Part shown: piece after piece, positions 1-8,575 of the stretch | Position numbering within the stretch: the stretch's first letter is position 1 | How the letters are laid out: every line of letters begins with the position of its first letter | Assembly (NCBI GenBank): GCA_022449345.1 | Contig: JAKURL010000005.1 | Coordinates: 38,570 to 102,569, forward strand | Length of the DNA stretch: 64,000 nt | Reading direction: 5' to 3' | DNA from: Candidatus Thalassarchaeum sp. | Lineage (GTDB): Archaea > Thermoplasmatota > Poseidoniia > Poseidoniales > Thalassarchaeaceae | Notes under the pieces: generated by a model | Told to the model about the DNA's origin: nothing | What the model saw: only the letters and a program-made list of their open reading frames with translations | The model's database searches: none | Position numbers and translations under genes: made by a program

Positions 1-2
1 TT

Positions 3-2180
3 GGCGAGACAATCTCTTACACAGAAGAGTTCGCCTGCCCTGAACACGGTTCGTTCCTTCCAGAGGTCAGTCCCCGCGTTTTCTCTTTCAACAATCCACT
101 TGGCGCATGCCCTGCCTGTCAGGGCCTCGGAGTCCAGCGAGAATTTTCCCCTGACTTGGTAATTGACCGCTTGGCGACGGTGGAAGAGGGATGCATTCGC
201 CCCTTCCGCTCTTCGATGATGTCCGGTTGGTATCGTTCTCAAATGACTCAAGTCTGCCAACATTACGGGATTCCCTCAGACGCTCCATTCGGTGAGTTAG
301 ACGACGATGCTAAAGACATCTTACTCTATGGTACAGGTAGCACCGCGATTAACTTCGAATTCACCTCAGAGAAAGGCTCCGCTTACCACATGACTCGTCC
401 TTGGGAAGGCGTCTTCTCTCGAATTCGTAGGACCTACATAGAGACGGCATCCGACCGAACCCGCTCTCGGCTGGCTTCTTACATGACCGACGAACATTGT
501 CCCGACTGCAACGGCCGCAAACTAAACCGCGCAGTCAGCGGAGTTACCGTCGGTGGGGTTACACTTCCAGCATTCTCAGCTTGCAGTGTTATCGAGGCAC
601 TAGCAGTCGTCCAGAATTGGCGTCTCGGTGAAGTCGATGAGACATGGGACAAACTGGAACGAGATGTACCTAAGACACAGATTGTTGCGATTGCAGAACA
701 CCTCGACGAACGGAATTTATACATCGGCCGAGAAGTCATCAAAGAGATTGAGGCGAGGTTGAGATTCCTCGCCCTTGTGGGTTTAGATTATCTCACACTC
801 GACCGCCGAGCAAGTACCCTTTCAGGTGGCGAATCGCAACGAATTCGCTTAGCTACACAGATAGGAACACGGCTGACGGGGGTCATGTACGTTCTCGACG
901 AACCTTCGATTGGCCTTCATCCCAGAGATAATGATCGACTACTGGAAACATTACGTGAATTGACTGAATTAGGCAACACCCTCCTCGTCGTCGAGCACGA
1001 TGAAGCAACCCTTCGCCAAGCCGACTGGCTAGTCGATATGGGAGTCGGCGCAGGTAGAGACGGCGGCGAAGTGGTCGCTAATGGAAGCCTCAAGACATTG
1101 CTTTCCACCAAGGACAGCATCACCGCCGCCTATCTTTCGGGACGAAGTGAAATACCTCTTCCAGAAGACCCAGCGATACCTGACGATGAACGTATGTTGA
1201 CGATATTAGGTGCTAGACAGAACAACTTACAAGATCTCGATGTACAGATTCCCCTCGGGTGCATGGTTGCCGTTACAGGAGTTTCAGGCTCAGGTAAATC
1301 TTCCCTTATCACAGAGACTCTTGCACCTGCCCTATTGCGTGAATTGCATGGTGCAGACACAACGCCAGGAAGCCACGACCGCCTAGAAGGAATCGACCAA
1401 ATCGACAAAACGATTGTAATTGACCAATCCCCAATTGGGAGAACACCTCGCTCTAACGCTGCCACATACACCGGGGCATTCACTCCGATAAGGGCCCTAT
1501 TCTCAGAGACTAAATTATCCCGTGAGCGAGGCTACGAACCAGGGCACTTCTCATTCAATGTCAAGGGCGGTCGATGCGAAGCCTGCAAAGGAGCGGGTTC
1601 AATGAAACTGGAGATGAATTTCCTTCCAGATGTCTGGGTTACTTGTGACATTTGTAAGGGTAAAAGATACACCCGTGAAACCTTAGAGGTAAAGTGGCGA
1701 GGGAAGACCATTCACGATATTCTTGAGATGCCTGTAGAAGAGGCTTGCAAATTCTTTGAGAATCAACGCAGGATTCACCGAATTCTTTCGACTATTCAAG
1801 ATGTAGGCCTTGGCTACATTCGTTTAGGGCAGCCAGCGACCACACTCTCTGGTGGGGAGGCACAGAGGGTAAAATTGGCTACCGAACTCCATCGACCTGC
1901 TAGAAAGCACACAGTCTACATTCTTGATGAGCCAACAACCGGACTAGCGATGTCCGATATTCACCAACTAATCGATGTACTTCTCAGAATTCGTCGAAAC
2001 GGACACACAGTCATCATTATCGAACACCACCTAGATGTCGTCAAGTGCGCTGATTGGGTTCTCGATCTAGGACCGGAGGGTGGAGAACGTGGTGGAGACA
2101 TCGTAGCGGAGGGGACTCCTGTTGAAGTGGCAAATAACTCATCGAGCTACACGGGCAAGCATCTGAAACCTTTAATCTAA
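3..2180 (+). CDS. uvrA: Excinuclease ABC subunit A, 3' part (5' end outside window)
   Basis: UvrA is the DNA-damage sensor of nucleotide excision repair, a dimeric tandem ABC ATPase that loads UvrB. About 725 residues are visible against roughly 940 in the family, so the N-terminal 200 or so residues with the first Walker A lie left of the window. The reading frame is open from base 3, and the residues FSFNNPLGACPAC encoded near base 80 are typical UvrA sequence, so no internal start is needed. Visible in order: a CPDC zinc-binding pair (near 495), ABC signature LSGGESQR with Walker B VLDEPSIGL (820-915), a second Walker A GVSGSGKSS (near 1280), a CEAC/CDIC zinc module (1575-1665), and a second signature LSGGEAQR with Walker B ILDEPTTGL (1845-1945). 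UvrA in mesophilic archaea is generally regarded as acquired from bacteria. No UvrB or UvrC is in the window. The stop is TAA. Confidence 0.97.
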   Translation, partial: GETISYTEEFACPEHGSFLPEVSPRVFSFNNPLGACPACQGLGVQREFSPDLVIDRLATVEEGCIRPFRSSMMSGWYRSQMTQVCQHYGIPSDAPFGELDDDAKDILLYGTGSTAINFEFTSEKGSAYHMTRPWEGVFSRIRRTYIETASDRTRSRLASYMTDEHCPDCNGRKLNRAVSGVTVGGVTLPAFSACSVIEALAVVQNWRLGEVDETWDKLERDVPKTQIVAIAEHLDERNLYIGREVIKEIEARLRFLALVGLDYLTLDRRASTLSGGESQRIRLATQIGTRLTGVMYVLDEPSIGLHPRDNDRLLETLRELTELGNTLLVVEHDEATLRQADWLVDMGVGAGRDGGEVVANGSLKTLLSTKDSITAAYLSGRSEIPLPEDPAIPDDERMLTILGARQNNLQDLDVQIPLGCMVAVTGVSGSGKSSLITETLAPALLRELHGADTTPGSHDRLEGIDQIDKTIVIDQSPIGRTPRSNAATYTGAFTPIRALFSETKLSRERGYEPGHFSFNVKGGRCEACKGAGSMKLEMNFLPDVWVTCDICKGKRYTRETLEVKWRGKTIHDILEMPVEEACKFFENQRRIHRILSTIQDVGLGYIRLGQPATTLSGGEAQRVKLATELHRPARKHTVYILDEPTTGLAMSDIHQLIDVLLRIRRNGHTVIIIEHHLDVVKCADWVLDLGPEGGERGGDIVAEGTPVEVANNSSSYTGKHLKPLI

Positions 2181-2219
2181 GCAAAAAACCAAATTTCCGG
2201 CATGAACTTTTTGAAGGTA

Positions 2220-2228
2220 GGGGGAGGA
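2220..2228 (+). promoter_or_regulatory. Shine-Dalgarno-like purine tract
   Basis: A GGGGGAGG tract lies about 11 bases before the ATG at 2239. It supports that start for the BAX-inhibitor-like gene and matches the strong Shine-Dalgarno sites in the ribosomal operon at the right of the window. Confidence 0.5.
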
Positions 2229-2238
2229 AGAAAATCCA

Positions 2239-3009
2239 ATGATGCGTTCAGGGAATCCAGCATTGAATGACAACACATTCTCTTCCTCAAGTTACAAAGA
2301 CAAACCTTGGTGGGATGGGTTTGACCTCGCAGACGAATCAACCACTATGTCGATAGAAGGGACTGCAGAGAAGACAGGAATACTTCTTGCAATCACAACA
2401 CTCACGGCATTGGTGACGGCATTTTCTATGCCGGAATCTATGCCTTTGGCGCTTATTGGATGGATAGGGGGTTTCATCACAGCAATGGTTGTGATATTCA
2501 GTCGTTCAACAAACCCCGTTCTAGTTTGCCTCTATGCCGCGTTTGAGGGAATGGCCTTAGGTGGCCTAACTTGGATTTACGAATCAGTGCCAAGTTTGGA
2601 AGGTATTGGAATAGTTGCAGCACTTATCACGTTCTCCATACTAGGTGCAATGCTTACAATTTACAGATACGGATTGATTCACTGGGATGAAAATACTGCA
2701 ATAGCAGTAAGATCCGCACTAATTGGAATCTTGCTTGTGTACCTCATTTCCATAATTGGGGTATTTGTTGGATTTGAAGTCCCTTACATCCATGGAGCAG
2801 GCCCCATTGGAATCGCCTTCTCTTTATTCGTGGTAGGCATTGCGTCATTTTGCCTCGCTGCGGATTTTGATTTCATAGAGAGAGGAGTTCTTTCTGGGTC
2901 TCCTAAAGAGCTTGAATGGAGAGCTGCCTTTGGGTTGATGGTTACTCTCATTTGGTTATATGTAGAAATTCTACACCTCTTAGCCAAGATTGCTATAGCC
3001 ACCCGATAG
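2239..3009 (+). CDS. BAX inhibitor-1 / YccA-like integral membrane protein
   Basis: A 256-residue membrane protein. A polar N-terminus of about 40 residues is followed by the stretch MSIEGTAEKTG and then seven hydrophobic segments to the C-terminus. The (M/T)-x-(V/I)-xGT-x-x-K-TG entry into the first helix resembles the bacterial and archaeal Bax1-I / YccA branch of the TMBIM superfamily, whose members act as calcium-leak channels or modulate membrane proteases. The late segment CLAADFDFIERG carries acidic residues in a position typical of the family. The gene follows uvrA after 58 bases and precedes the LysE gene by 13 bases, so it is probably co-transcribed with the exporter. The substrate or ion cannot be told from sequence. 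Confidence 0.8.
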   Translation: MMRSGNPALNDNTFSSSSYKDKPWWDGFDLADESTTMSIEGTAEKTGILLAITTLTALVTAFSMPESMPLALIGWIGGFITAMVVIFSRSTNPVLVCLYAAFEGMALGGLTWIYESVPSLEGIGIVAALITFSILGAMLTIYRYGLIHWDENTAIAVRSALIGILLVYLISIIGVFVGFEVPYIHGAGPIGIAFSLFVVGIASFCLAADFDFIERGVLSGSPKELEWRAAFGLMVTLIWLYVEILHLLAKIAIATR

Positions 3010-3022
3010 TTCGAGAGCACCA

Positions 3023-3667
3023 GTGCAACTGGATTTGATCCTCGGTCTTGCGTTTGCGGGAGCCACCTTCGGAATCACAGAGGGAATCAAACCAGGGCCA
3101 TTGCTAACCATGGTAATTCGTGAAACATTGTCTGGCGGGCTTCGCGCAGGGCTGTGGACGGCAGCCGCTCCTATTTTCACCGATGGTCCCCTGGTGATTG
3201 TCAGCCTCTTTGCCGCTGCTTGGATTGCGACAAATCCCTCAGCATTATTGTTAATCACCGTTGCAGGGGCGATCTTTCTTGCTCAAATGGGATACGAGTG
3301 TTTTGGCTTGGAGCCACCCGATGTAAATGCAGACGCCCCCCCTCCAACAGGGTCATTTCTTAGGGGAGCAATCACGAATTTATTGAATCCAAACGTCTAC
3401 GTCTTTTGGTTCCTCATAGGAGGGCCTTTGATGGCTTCAGCAGCCGACGAGGAAATTCTTGCCCCGGTCGCTTACGCAATCACTTTTCTTGTGACAATTA
3501 TGCTGACAAAAGCAACAATCGCCTATGCTGTCAATCGGGCCAGCGGAAATATTTCAACAACTGTTTATCGAAGATTACTAGCTATTTGTGGTATGATAAT
3601 GATCGGCTTTTCACTCTACTATGCGATTGAAGCATATGGTTTACTCCAAGAGGTTGGAGTTCTCTGA
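3023..3667 (+). CDS. LysE/RhtB family exporter
   Basis: A 214-residue polytopic membrane protein with about six hydrophobic segments. The N-terminal signature GITEGIKPGPLLTMV is the conserved GxxxxxxPGP region of LysE-type amino-acid and metabolite exporters. It is followed by a glycine-rich TM2, and LLNPNVYVFW matches the family's NPK-like motif, with valine in place of lysine. The start is GTG, 13 bases after the previous stop. A second, more divergent LysE protein lies at 11629-12228. The exported substrate cannot be inferred. Confidence 0.82.
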   Translation: MQLDLILGLAFAGATFGITEGIKPGPLLTMVIRETLSGGLRAGLWTAAAPIFTDGPLVIVSLFAAAWIATNPSALLLITVAGAIFLAQMGYECFGLEPPDVNADAPPPTGSFLRGAITNLLNPNVYVFWFLIGGPLMASAADEEILAPVAYAITFLVTIMLTKATIAYAVNRASGNISTTVYRRLLAICGMIMIGFSLYYAIEAYGLLQEVGVL

Positions 3668-3704
3668 GAAGACTAAGCTGAGGAGTTTCCACCAGTAGGA
3701 TTGC

Positions 3705-5165
3705 TCACAATGTTGTAGGTCCACCGGGAGGTAACTCTGTGAGCGTCCCATTTCCACGGAGAGAGGGACCAATAGTCATGGCTCCGAAGATACCAATCTC
3801 TCCACCTACATTGTGAGCCAGACCGAACCAAACACGTCCGTGTTGGTCGATGATGATGTCATTGAAGTCCCCAAACCCGCCACACCTGTTGTAACCACAA
3901 TCAGCACTCGTATCGAGAGGGTCTCCCCACGCATTGACCTGAACTGTGGTCATCAATGGCATCGGGCTGAATGCATCAGAAATCACAGTAAGATAACCAT
4001 TCCATGTATCCCCACCTGAATCACCCAGATAGCCTAGGGCGACCTGCCCTGGCCCTCCAGCAGCAATCACTGGGAAACCAGTCCCATTCAACCCAATCGG
4101 GGGGGCTACCATCAATGGTTCACTCCAAGTATCCCCCTCGTCTCTTGAGTACGAGTAGTAGGGCATATTGTCCGACCCCATCCACATCGCGTGTACCTTG
4201 TCCTCTGAGTCGGGATAGACCTGAGCCTCCTCGAAGTTCCAAGTCTCTGCAGTTCCAGTAGTTTCAGTCGGTAGTGGATGCTCAGTCCAAGTCAACCCAC
4301 CGTTCGTGCTTCGGTAGATTGAGTACCCCTCACCACCATTACAACCTCTGTTCCCTCGGTAGAAATTACCATTGTCGGATCCCATGATGTGTCCTGTGAG
4401 TCCACCACTATTGCAGTTTGAAGGAGCACCGGGCACTTCAGGCCCCCAAGTAAGCCCCCCATCATTACTGGTTGAGCAGACTGGGTATGGATAGTTCCCG
4501 TTGACGCAGAACACCCATGTTGTAGGGTGCAGAACAGCGGGGTAGGGTGAGGAAGCAATCGTCTGATGGTCTTGCACCGACCAGCCTGTAGCAACTGAAG
4601 GCCCAGTCCAACTCTCTCCTTCATTATCTGACCATTCTACAGTCATCCCCAACAATGCATGCATATCGAATTTCATTACTCGGTCAGTCCATGGGTCGAC
4701 GTACACATACGGATCGTTGCTATTGGCGACCGGTGCGAACACGCTGTAAACATCCTCACAGACATAGTCGCTGACGTTCGTCATACCAATCAACCCAGAA
4801 CACCGAACAATCGCAGTCGAGCCAGCATCACCATTACCCCAGCTCGTCATGTACAGATTGTCCGCCGAAGTCACCCCTATTGTGGGCTCGAAGGTAGTCA
4901 GACCAATTCCATAGTAAGTGCCAATTGCACAGACAGGAGCGTTACTCCCAACAAGTACGGAGGTGCCGTTGAACACATCAGAGACCTTAGTTGCGTCAGT
5001 TGCGTTGGAATAATGATACCATGTGTTGTTAGCGATTCCCTCAGGGCACAATTCATCAAAGTTGAACATTTCAACCTCTTCTTCAATCACTTCATCGCCG
5101 CCAAAGCAGCCAGAAAGCATCGGCGCCAGAATCAACAGAACGACTGCACCTACCGCACTTCGCAT
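3705..5165 (-). CDS. Secreted lipoprotein with BNR/Asp-box repeats (sialidase-like propeller)
   Basis: A 486-residue protein with an N-terminal hydrophobic signal ending in a lipobox-like LSGC, followed by an acidic linker, so it is predicted to be lipid-anchored outside the cell. Several Asp-box (BNR) motifs of the S-x-D-x-G-x-T-W type are visible: DNEGESWTG, SNDGGLTWG, STNGGLTWT and SRDEGDTWS, at intervals that fit a sialidase-like beta-propeller. Catalytic residues of a true sialidase (Arg triad, Tyr/Glu pair) could not be identified, so enzymatic activity should not be assumed. The start codon is 9 bases downstream of the preceding reductase gene on the same strand. Possible roles are glycan binding or a structural cell-surface function. 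Confidence 0.75.
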   Translation of the reverse strand: MRSAVGAVVLLILAPMLSGCFGGDEVIEEEVEMFNFDELCPEGIANNTWYHYSNATDATKVSDVFNGTSVLVGSNAPVCAIGTYYGIGLTTFEPTIGVTSADNLYMTSWGNGDAGSTAIVRCSGLIGMTNVSDYVCEDVYSVFAPVANSNDPYVYVDPWTDRVMKFDMHALLGMTVEWSDNEGESWTGPSVATGWSVQDHQTIASSPYPAVLHPTTWVFCVNGNYPYPVCSTSNDGGLTWGPEVPGAPSNCNSGGLTGHIMGSDNGNFYRGNRGCNGGEGYSIYRSTNGGLTWTEHPLPTETTGTAETWNFEEAQVYPDSEDKVHAMWMGSDNMPYYSYSRDEGDTWSEPLMVAPPIGLNGTGFPVIAAGGPGQVALGYLGDSGGDTWNGYLTVISDAFSPMPLMTTVQVNAWGDPLDTSADCGYNRCGGFGDFNDIIIDQHGRVWFGLAHNVGGEIGIFGAMTIGPSLRGNGTLTELPPGGPTTL

Positions 5166-5174
5166 GAATAACCC

Positions 5175-6197
5175 TCAGTCCCAGCCATTTTCAAGAATTG
5201 GGGGCGTAGTGTCTAGAATTGACTGCAAAGGCCCTCTCCACGTCATTCCTAACTCATCCTCTGCAGGAGTTGCATCCCAGTAAAGTTTCTTTCGAAGATG
5301 CCTTCGAGCCCAAGACACATCTATCTTCGGATGGAAAACAGACACAACAATCGCTAGCCAATACGGCGCTTCCCAAGTCGCCCACCTTCTTTCTGGATGA
5401 GCAACTTTCAGTGATTTTGCGATATCATTCATCATCATCTCACCCGATACCGTTAGGTAACGGCCCATGTCTTCTCCCCCCCTCAATGCTCGAACATGGG
5501 CTTCTGCTACATCCCTTACATCGACGATATTGATTTGCATCGGTAGGTTAAGTGGCACTTCACGCCGAACCATTGCCATGAGGATTGCTAGTGAGCCTCG
5601 TAGGTGGCGCGGCGACATTGGAGGTCCGAACACCATGCAGGGGTGAATCGTCACCAACCGAGGTCGATTTTCTTCATCTTGAGTCGCGTGCCAATCTCTG
5701 ATCAACCGCTCAGCACTTACCTTGGCTAAGCCATAGGGGTTTTCTTCTAGAGTAGCATCATCGGCCCAAGTCTCAGTGGTTAGAACCGTTCCATCCTGCC
5801 AATCCATAGGACGGATTGCAGCAGTTGATGAAGTGTGAACAATCCTCTTGATGGTGCCTGACTTTTCAACCGCTGAAACCACATTTTTGGTTCCAATCAC
5901 ACTTGGGTCAACAATCTTTCTTTGCGGGTCTCGAGAGCGCACAACAACTGTCGCTGCTGTGTGAATTAAATCACTGCATCCGGCAATAGCAGAATCAACC
6001 GAATCAGAATCGAACAGATCCATTTCTACAATCTCCAAATTCCCTCCTTCTGCAATTGGAAGAGCGCGGAGATGGGCAACACGATCCGGGTCAGAGACAT
6101 CTCTGACAGTAGCCCTAACCGACGCACCTCGAGCCAGTAGGTTAGCTACAACATGGCTTCCAATGTACCCCGAGGCGCCGGTGACTACTGTTCCCAT
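5175..6197 (-). CDS. Extended SDR NAD(P)-dependent epimerase/reductase
   Basis: A 340-residue extended short-chain dehydrogenase. The N-terminus reads MGTVVTGASGYIGSHVV, the GxxGxxG Rossmann signature. HTAATVVVRS corresponds to the strand-4 region, TSSTAAI to the catalytic Ser/Thr region, and NPYGLAKVSAE supplies the YxxxK catalytic pair. Overall it resembles dihydroflavonol-4-reductase or 3-beta-HSD-like reductases, with a downstream LTVSGEMM segment typical of that group. The substrate cannot be assigned; nucleotide sugars or carbonyl lipids are possible. It sits in a minus-strand run, 35 bases after the PCMT-like gene and 9 bases before the lipoprotein gene. Confidence 0.82.
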   Translation of the reverse strand: MGTVVTGASGYIGSHVVANLLARGASVRATVRDVSDPDRVAHLRALPIAEGGNLEIVEMDLFDSDSVDSAIAGCSDLIHTAATVVVRSRDPQRKIVDPSVIGTKNVVSAVEKSGTIKRIVHTSSTAAIRPMDWQDGTVLTTETWADDATLEENPYGLAKVSAERLIRDWHATQDEENRPRLVTIHPCMVFGPPMSPRHLRGSLAILMAMVRREVPLNLPMQINIVDVRDVAEAHVRALRGGEDMGRYLTVSGEMMMNDIAKSLKVAHPERRWATWEAPYWLAIVVSVFHPKIDVSWARRHLRKKLYWDATPAEDELGMTWRGPLQSILDTTPPILENGWD

Positions 6198-6232
6198 CGA
6201 ACCGGGATGAGCAACCCGGCTTCAATCCTAAC

Positions 6233-7711
6233 TCAGGCCAGCCCCTCAGTCAACTGGTCAAGTAATTCGTCCAATTCATCTTCTTCCGGCATCAAAGCGG
6301 CTGCTTCTTGAGCTGCAAATAACGCCGAGGTAGTCTGCCCCATCTCTAGGTGGGCGCGTGCAAGATTTGCCCATGCCGCCCCTCTCTCACAGTAGTTGAC
6401 TGAATTAATCGCTCCACGGAACCATTTGATAGCCATCTCAGCTTGACCACGTTGCAGCAACGCCTCCCCAATTTCGTTCCATGAACCACCGTAGTTTGGA
6501 TTTGTTTCAATAGCACGTCGTTGCCAAGCCAATCCATCTTCTTCATCATCGGCGAAGGTCATTCCAAGATAGCACGCAGCCTCTGGAGATGGACTGAGTT
6601 GGAAGGAAGTTCCGTGATGTTCGGCGGCTACGCGAAGGATGCCAAGCCTCTGCAACACGTTACCCATACGAAACAAGTCTTGAGCCAAAACTTCACGGAG
6701 GTCCACACCAATTCCTTCACTTTCTGTTGTAGCTTCTACCTCACCCCATACTTCTTCGATCATTTCCAACAGAGCCGAAGGCCCCATTCTATCTCTGGTA
6801 GGATTTTCGTTAGCATGCATCCAAGCCGCCTTGACGGAAGTAGTCTTCGACTCAGGTAAGGCCGGCATCTCAACTATGGGCGCCAAATCACATAGTGACT
6901 GCGCAATTTCATCTGGAATCATGTCAACATTCCAAATCGCCAACCACTGAGCTTGAAACTCACCCTCCCCCTGTCGAGTAATGGTCTGTAGAACAGTACC
7001 GGTATTTTCTCCAATTGCAGTAATCGCAATTCCCTCGAAAGAAAGCCGCATCAACAAACCAACAGGTACTCTTGGCAATCCACCGGTTACCAATATCTTG
7101 TCCCAGCCATCTTCGGGTGTGCCCTTGTAGAGGTCTTCAATTCCACACCATTCTATCTGACACCCACAGGCATCGGCGACGATGTCTAGTCGTAGGGCAC
7201 TCCAGCGTCGTTGCAGTTCTGCACGCCGAACCTCATCAACTTCGACAATCCTCAATCTTAAGACGCCCAATTGCATCAGAATTTCAGTCCACCAATTCCC
7301 GCGAGGCGCGACCAACATCACAGAGTCGCCACGCTCAATCTCCAACATTTGAATCACTTGAGCGGTTTCGTAAATCCCAGGAAGCAGAGAGTTCGGAGCA
7401 TCCACATCGGACCACCAAGGCATTCGCAAAGCGCTACCTTCGATGTTAACACCATCTTCACCAATTGGCAAAGGTAGTGCATGTACTCCACGTGGTGAGC
7501 GTAACAGCACATCACGTATTTCATCATCTTCAATCGCCCCCATGAGAACTAGGCGCTCAACAGTCTCAGCATAAGGAGCCAATCCAGGCCATGTCCTAAC
7601 AAGTGGGAGCGCATTCAAATCGCAGTCCGAACCGTCCTGAACGTTCCAATCTCTCTCCACGATTGTAAGTCTGCAATCTAGCCTATTGAAACCCCCGCCC
7701 ATCCGATACAT
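6233..7711 (-). CDS. PCMT-like fold protein with degenerate SAM motif and C-terminal TPRs
   Basis: A 492-residue protein. Residues 45-280 follow the protein-L-isoaspartate methyltransferase layout: ETVERLVLMGAIEDDEI, then SPRGVHALPLPIG, then YETAQVIQMLEIERGD before the first Rossmann strand. The glycine-rich motif I normally reads like EIGTGSGY. Here it is LVAPRGNW, so SAM binding may be lost or altered, although an acidic residue at the end of strand 2 (VEVDE) and TGGLPRVP in the motif-II area remain. Residues 370-490 form two to three TPR-like repeats (for example NEIGEALLQRGQAEMA and WANLARAHLEMGQ). Likely a non-catalytic or repurposed PCMT homologue with a protein-interaction tail. It lies between a HAD phosphatase and an SDR gene in one run. 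Confidence 0.6.
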   Translation of the reverse strand: MYRMGGGFNRLDCRLTIVERDWNVQDGSDCDLNALPLVRTWPGLAPYAETVERLVLMGAIEDDEIRDVLLRSPRGVHALPLPIGEDGVNIEGSALRMPWWSDVDAPNSLLPGIYETAQVIQMLEIERGDSVMLVAPRGNWWTEILMQLGVLRLRIVEVDEVRRAELQRRWSALRLDIVADACGCQIEWCGIEDLYKGTPEDGWDKILVTGGLPRVPVGLLMRLSFEGIAITAIGENTGTVLQTITRQGEGEFQAQWLAIWNVDMIPDEIAQSLCDLAPIVEMPALPESKTTSVKAAWMHANENPTRDRMGPSALLEMIEEVWGEVEATTESEGIGVDLREVLAQDLFRMGNVLQRLGILRVAAEHHGTSFQLSPSPEAACYLGMTFADDEEDGLAWQRRAIETNPNYGGSWNEIGEALLQRGQAEMAIKWFRGAINSVNYCERGAAWANLARAHLEMGQTTSALFAAQEAAALMPEEDELDELLDQLTEGLA

Positions 7712-7774
7712 AGAGACGTCATTTTCGCCCCTTTTGTGAACGCGGATTATGACTGTATACTAGATAGATTCATC

Positions 7775-8566
7775 TCAGCAACTTCGACAACAAAGTTCGG
7801 CAACTGATTCGACAACCAAACTAGGATTCTGTGGGGCGGAAGCAAGGGTTTCTCGTGTCGCTTCACCTGAAAGGACTAGCACCCCATGAACCCCCGCTCG
7901 CTCTGCCATTTCCATATCTGTGTACAACCTATCTCCTACCATCGCACACTCTTCCGGTGCCAGACCCAATTCCTCCACCTTGTGGAGAATCATTCCAGCA
8001 TTTGGTTTCCCCGACACGTGGCTAGGTTTCTTCCCCGTCGTAGCTTCAAACAACGCCATGTATGCACCAGTATCTGGCAAACCTCCATCTGGCGATGGGC
8101 AGACAATATCGGGATGACTTACGACTAGAGGAACACCTCTATGCATGAGAATACTCGCAATACTCAATTTTTCATAAGTTATCTCTGTGTCATATCCAAG
8201 AACGACGTATTGAGGATCTGTAGAAGCAGTTTCTATACCCGAATCTTCTAGCATTTCCTTCATGCCTTCTGTTCCAACAAGATAGGTCTGGTTCACACCT
8301 TCCTTTGCAAGCCAAGCGAGCAAATCATGGGTCGACAATAGCACATCATCATCTGTTGCTGGGATGCCCATTCTTTGTAATTTTGAAACATATTGCTTCA
8401 CCGAGCGACTCGAATTATTTGACAGAAAAAACCTCTTAATTCCAACCTCTTCGAGTCGAGAGATGAACTCCAACGAACCTTCAATCAAATTGTCTCCGAG
8501 ATATATTGTTCCATCTAGGTCTAGGAAAATCGCTTTAATTCCAGAAAGGGTTTTGTCGAGAACCAT
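7775..8566 (-). CDS. HAD-IIA family phosphatase (NagD / phosphoglycolate phosphatase type)
   Basis: A 263-residue haloacid-dehalogenase hydrolase. Motif I is LDLDGTIYLG at residue 15, motif II SNNSSRS near 50, motif III lysine in SGKPNAGMI near 188, and motif IV GDRLYTDMEMA near 213. The C2a cap between motifs II and III and the length fit the NagD/PGP group, which dephosphorylates small phosphometabolites such as 2-phosphoglycolate, ribonucleotides or p-nitrophenyl phosphate. The start is 9 bases from the stop of the geranylgeranyl reductase gene, which suggests co-transcription. Substrate unknown. Confidence 0.87.
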   Translation of the reverse strand: MVLDKTLSGIKAIFLDLDGTIYLGDNLIEGSLEFISRLEEVGIKRFFLSNNSSRSVKQYVSKLQRMGIPATDDDVLLSTHDLLAWLAKEGVNQTYLVGTEGMKEMLEDSGIETASTDPQYVVLGYDTEITYEKLSIASILMHRGVPLVVSHPDIVCPSPDGGLPDTGAYMALFEATTGKKPSHVSGKPNAGMILHKVEELGLAPEECAMVGDRLYTDMEMAERAGVHGVLVLSGEATRETLASAPQNPSLVVESVAELCCRSC

Positions 8567-8575
8567 TTAATCACT

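Noticed and set aside
3705..5165. Sialidase enzyme call for the BNR lipoprotein
   Set aside because: Asp boxes alone do not show catalysis; the arginine triad and catalytic Tyr/Glu could not be found.
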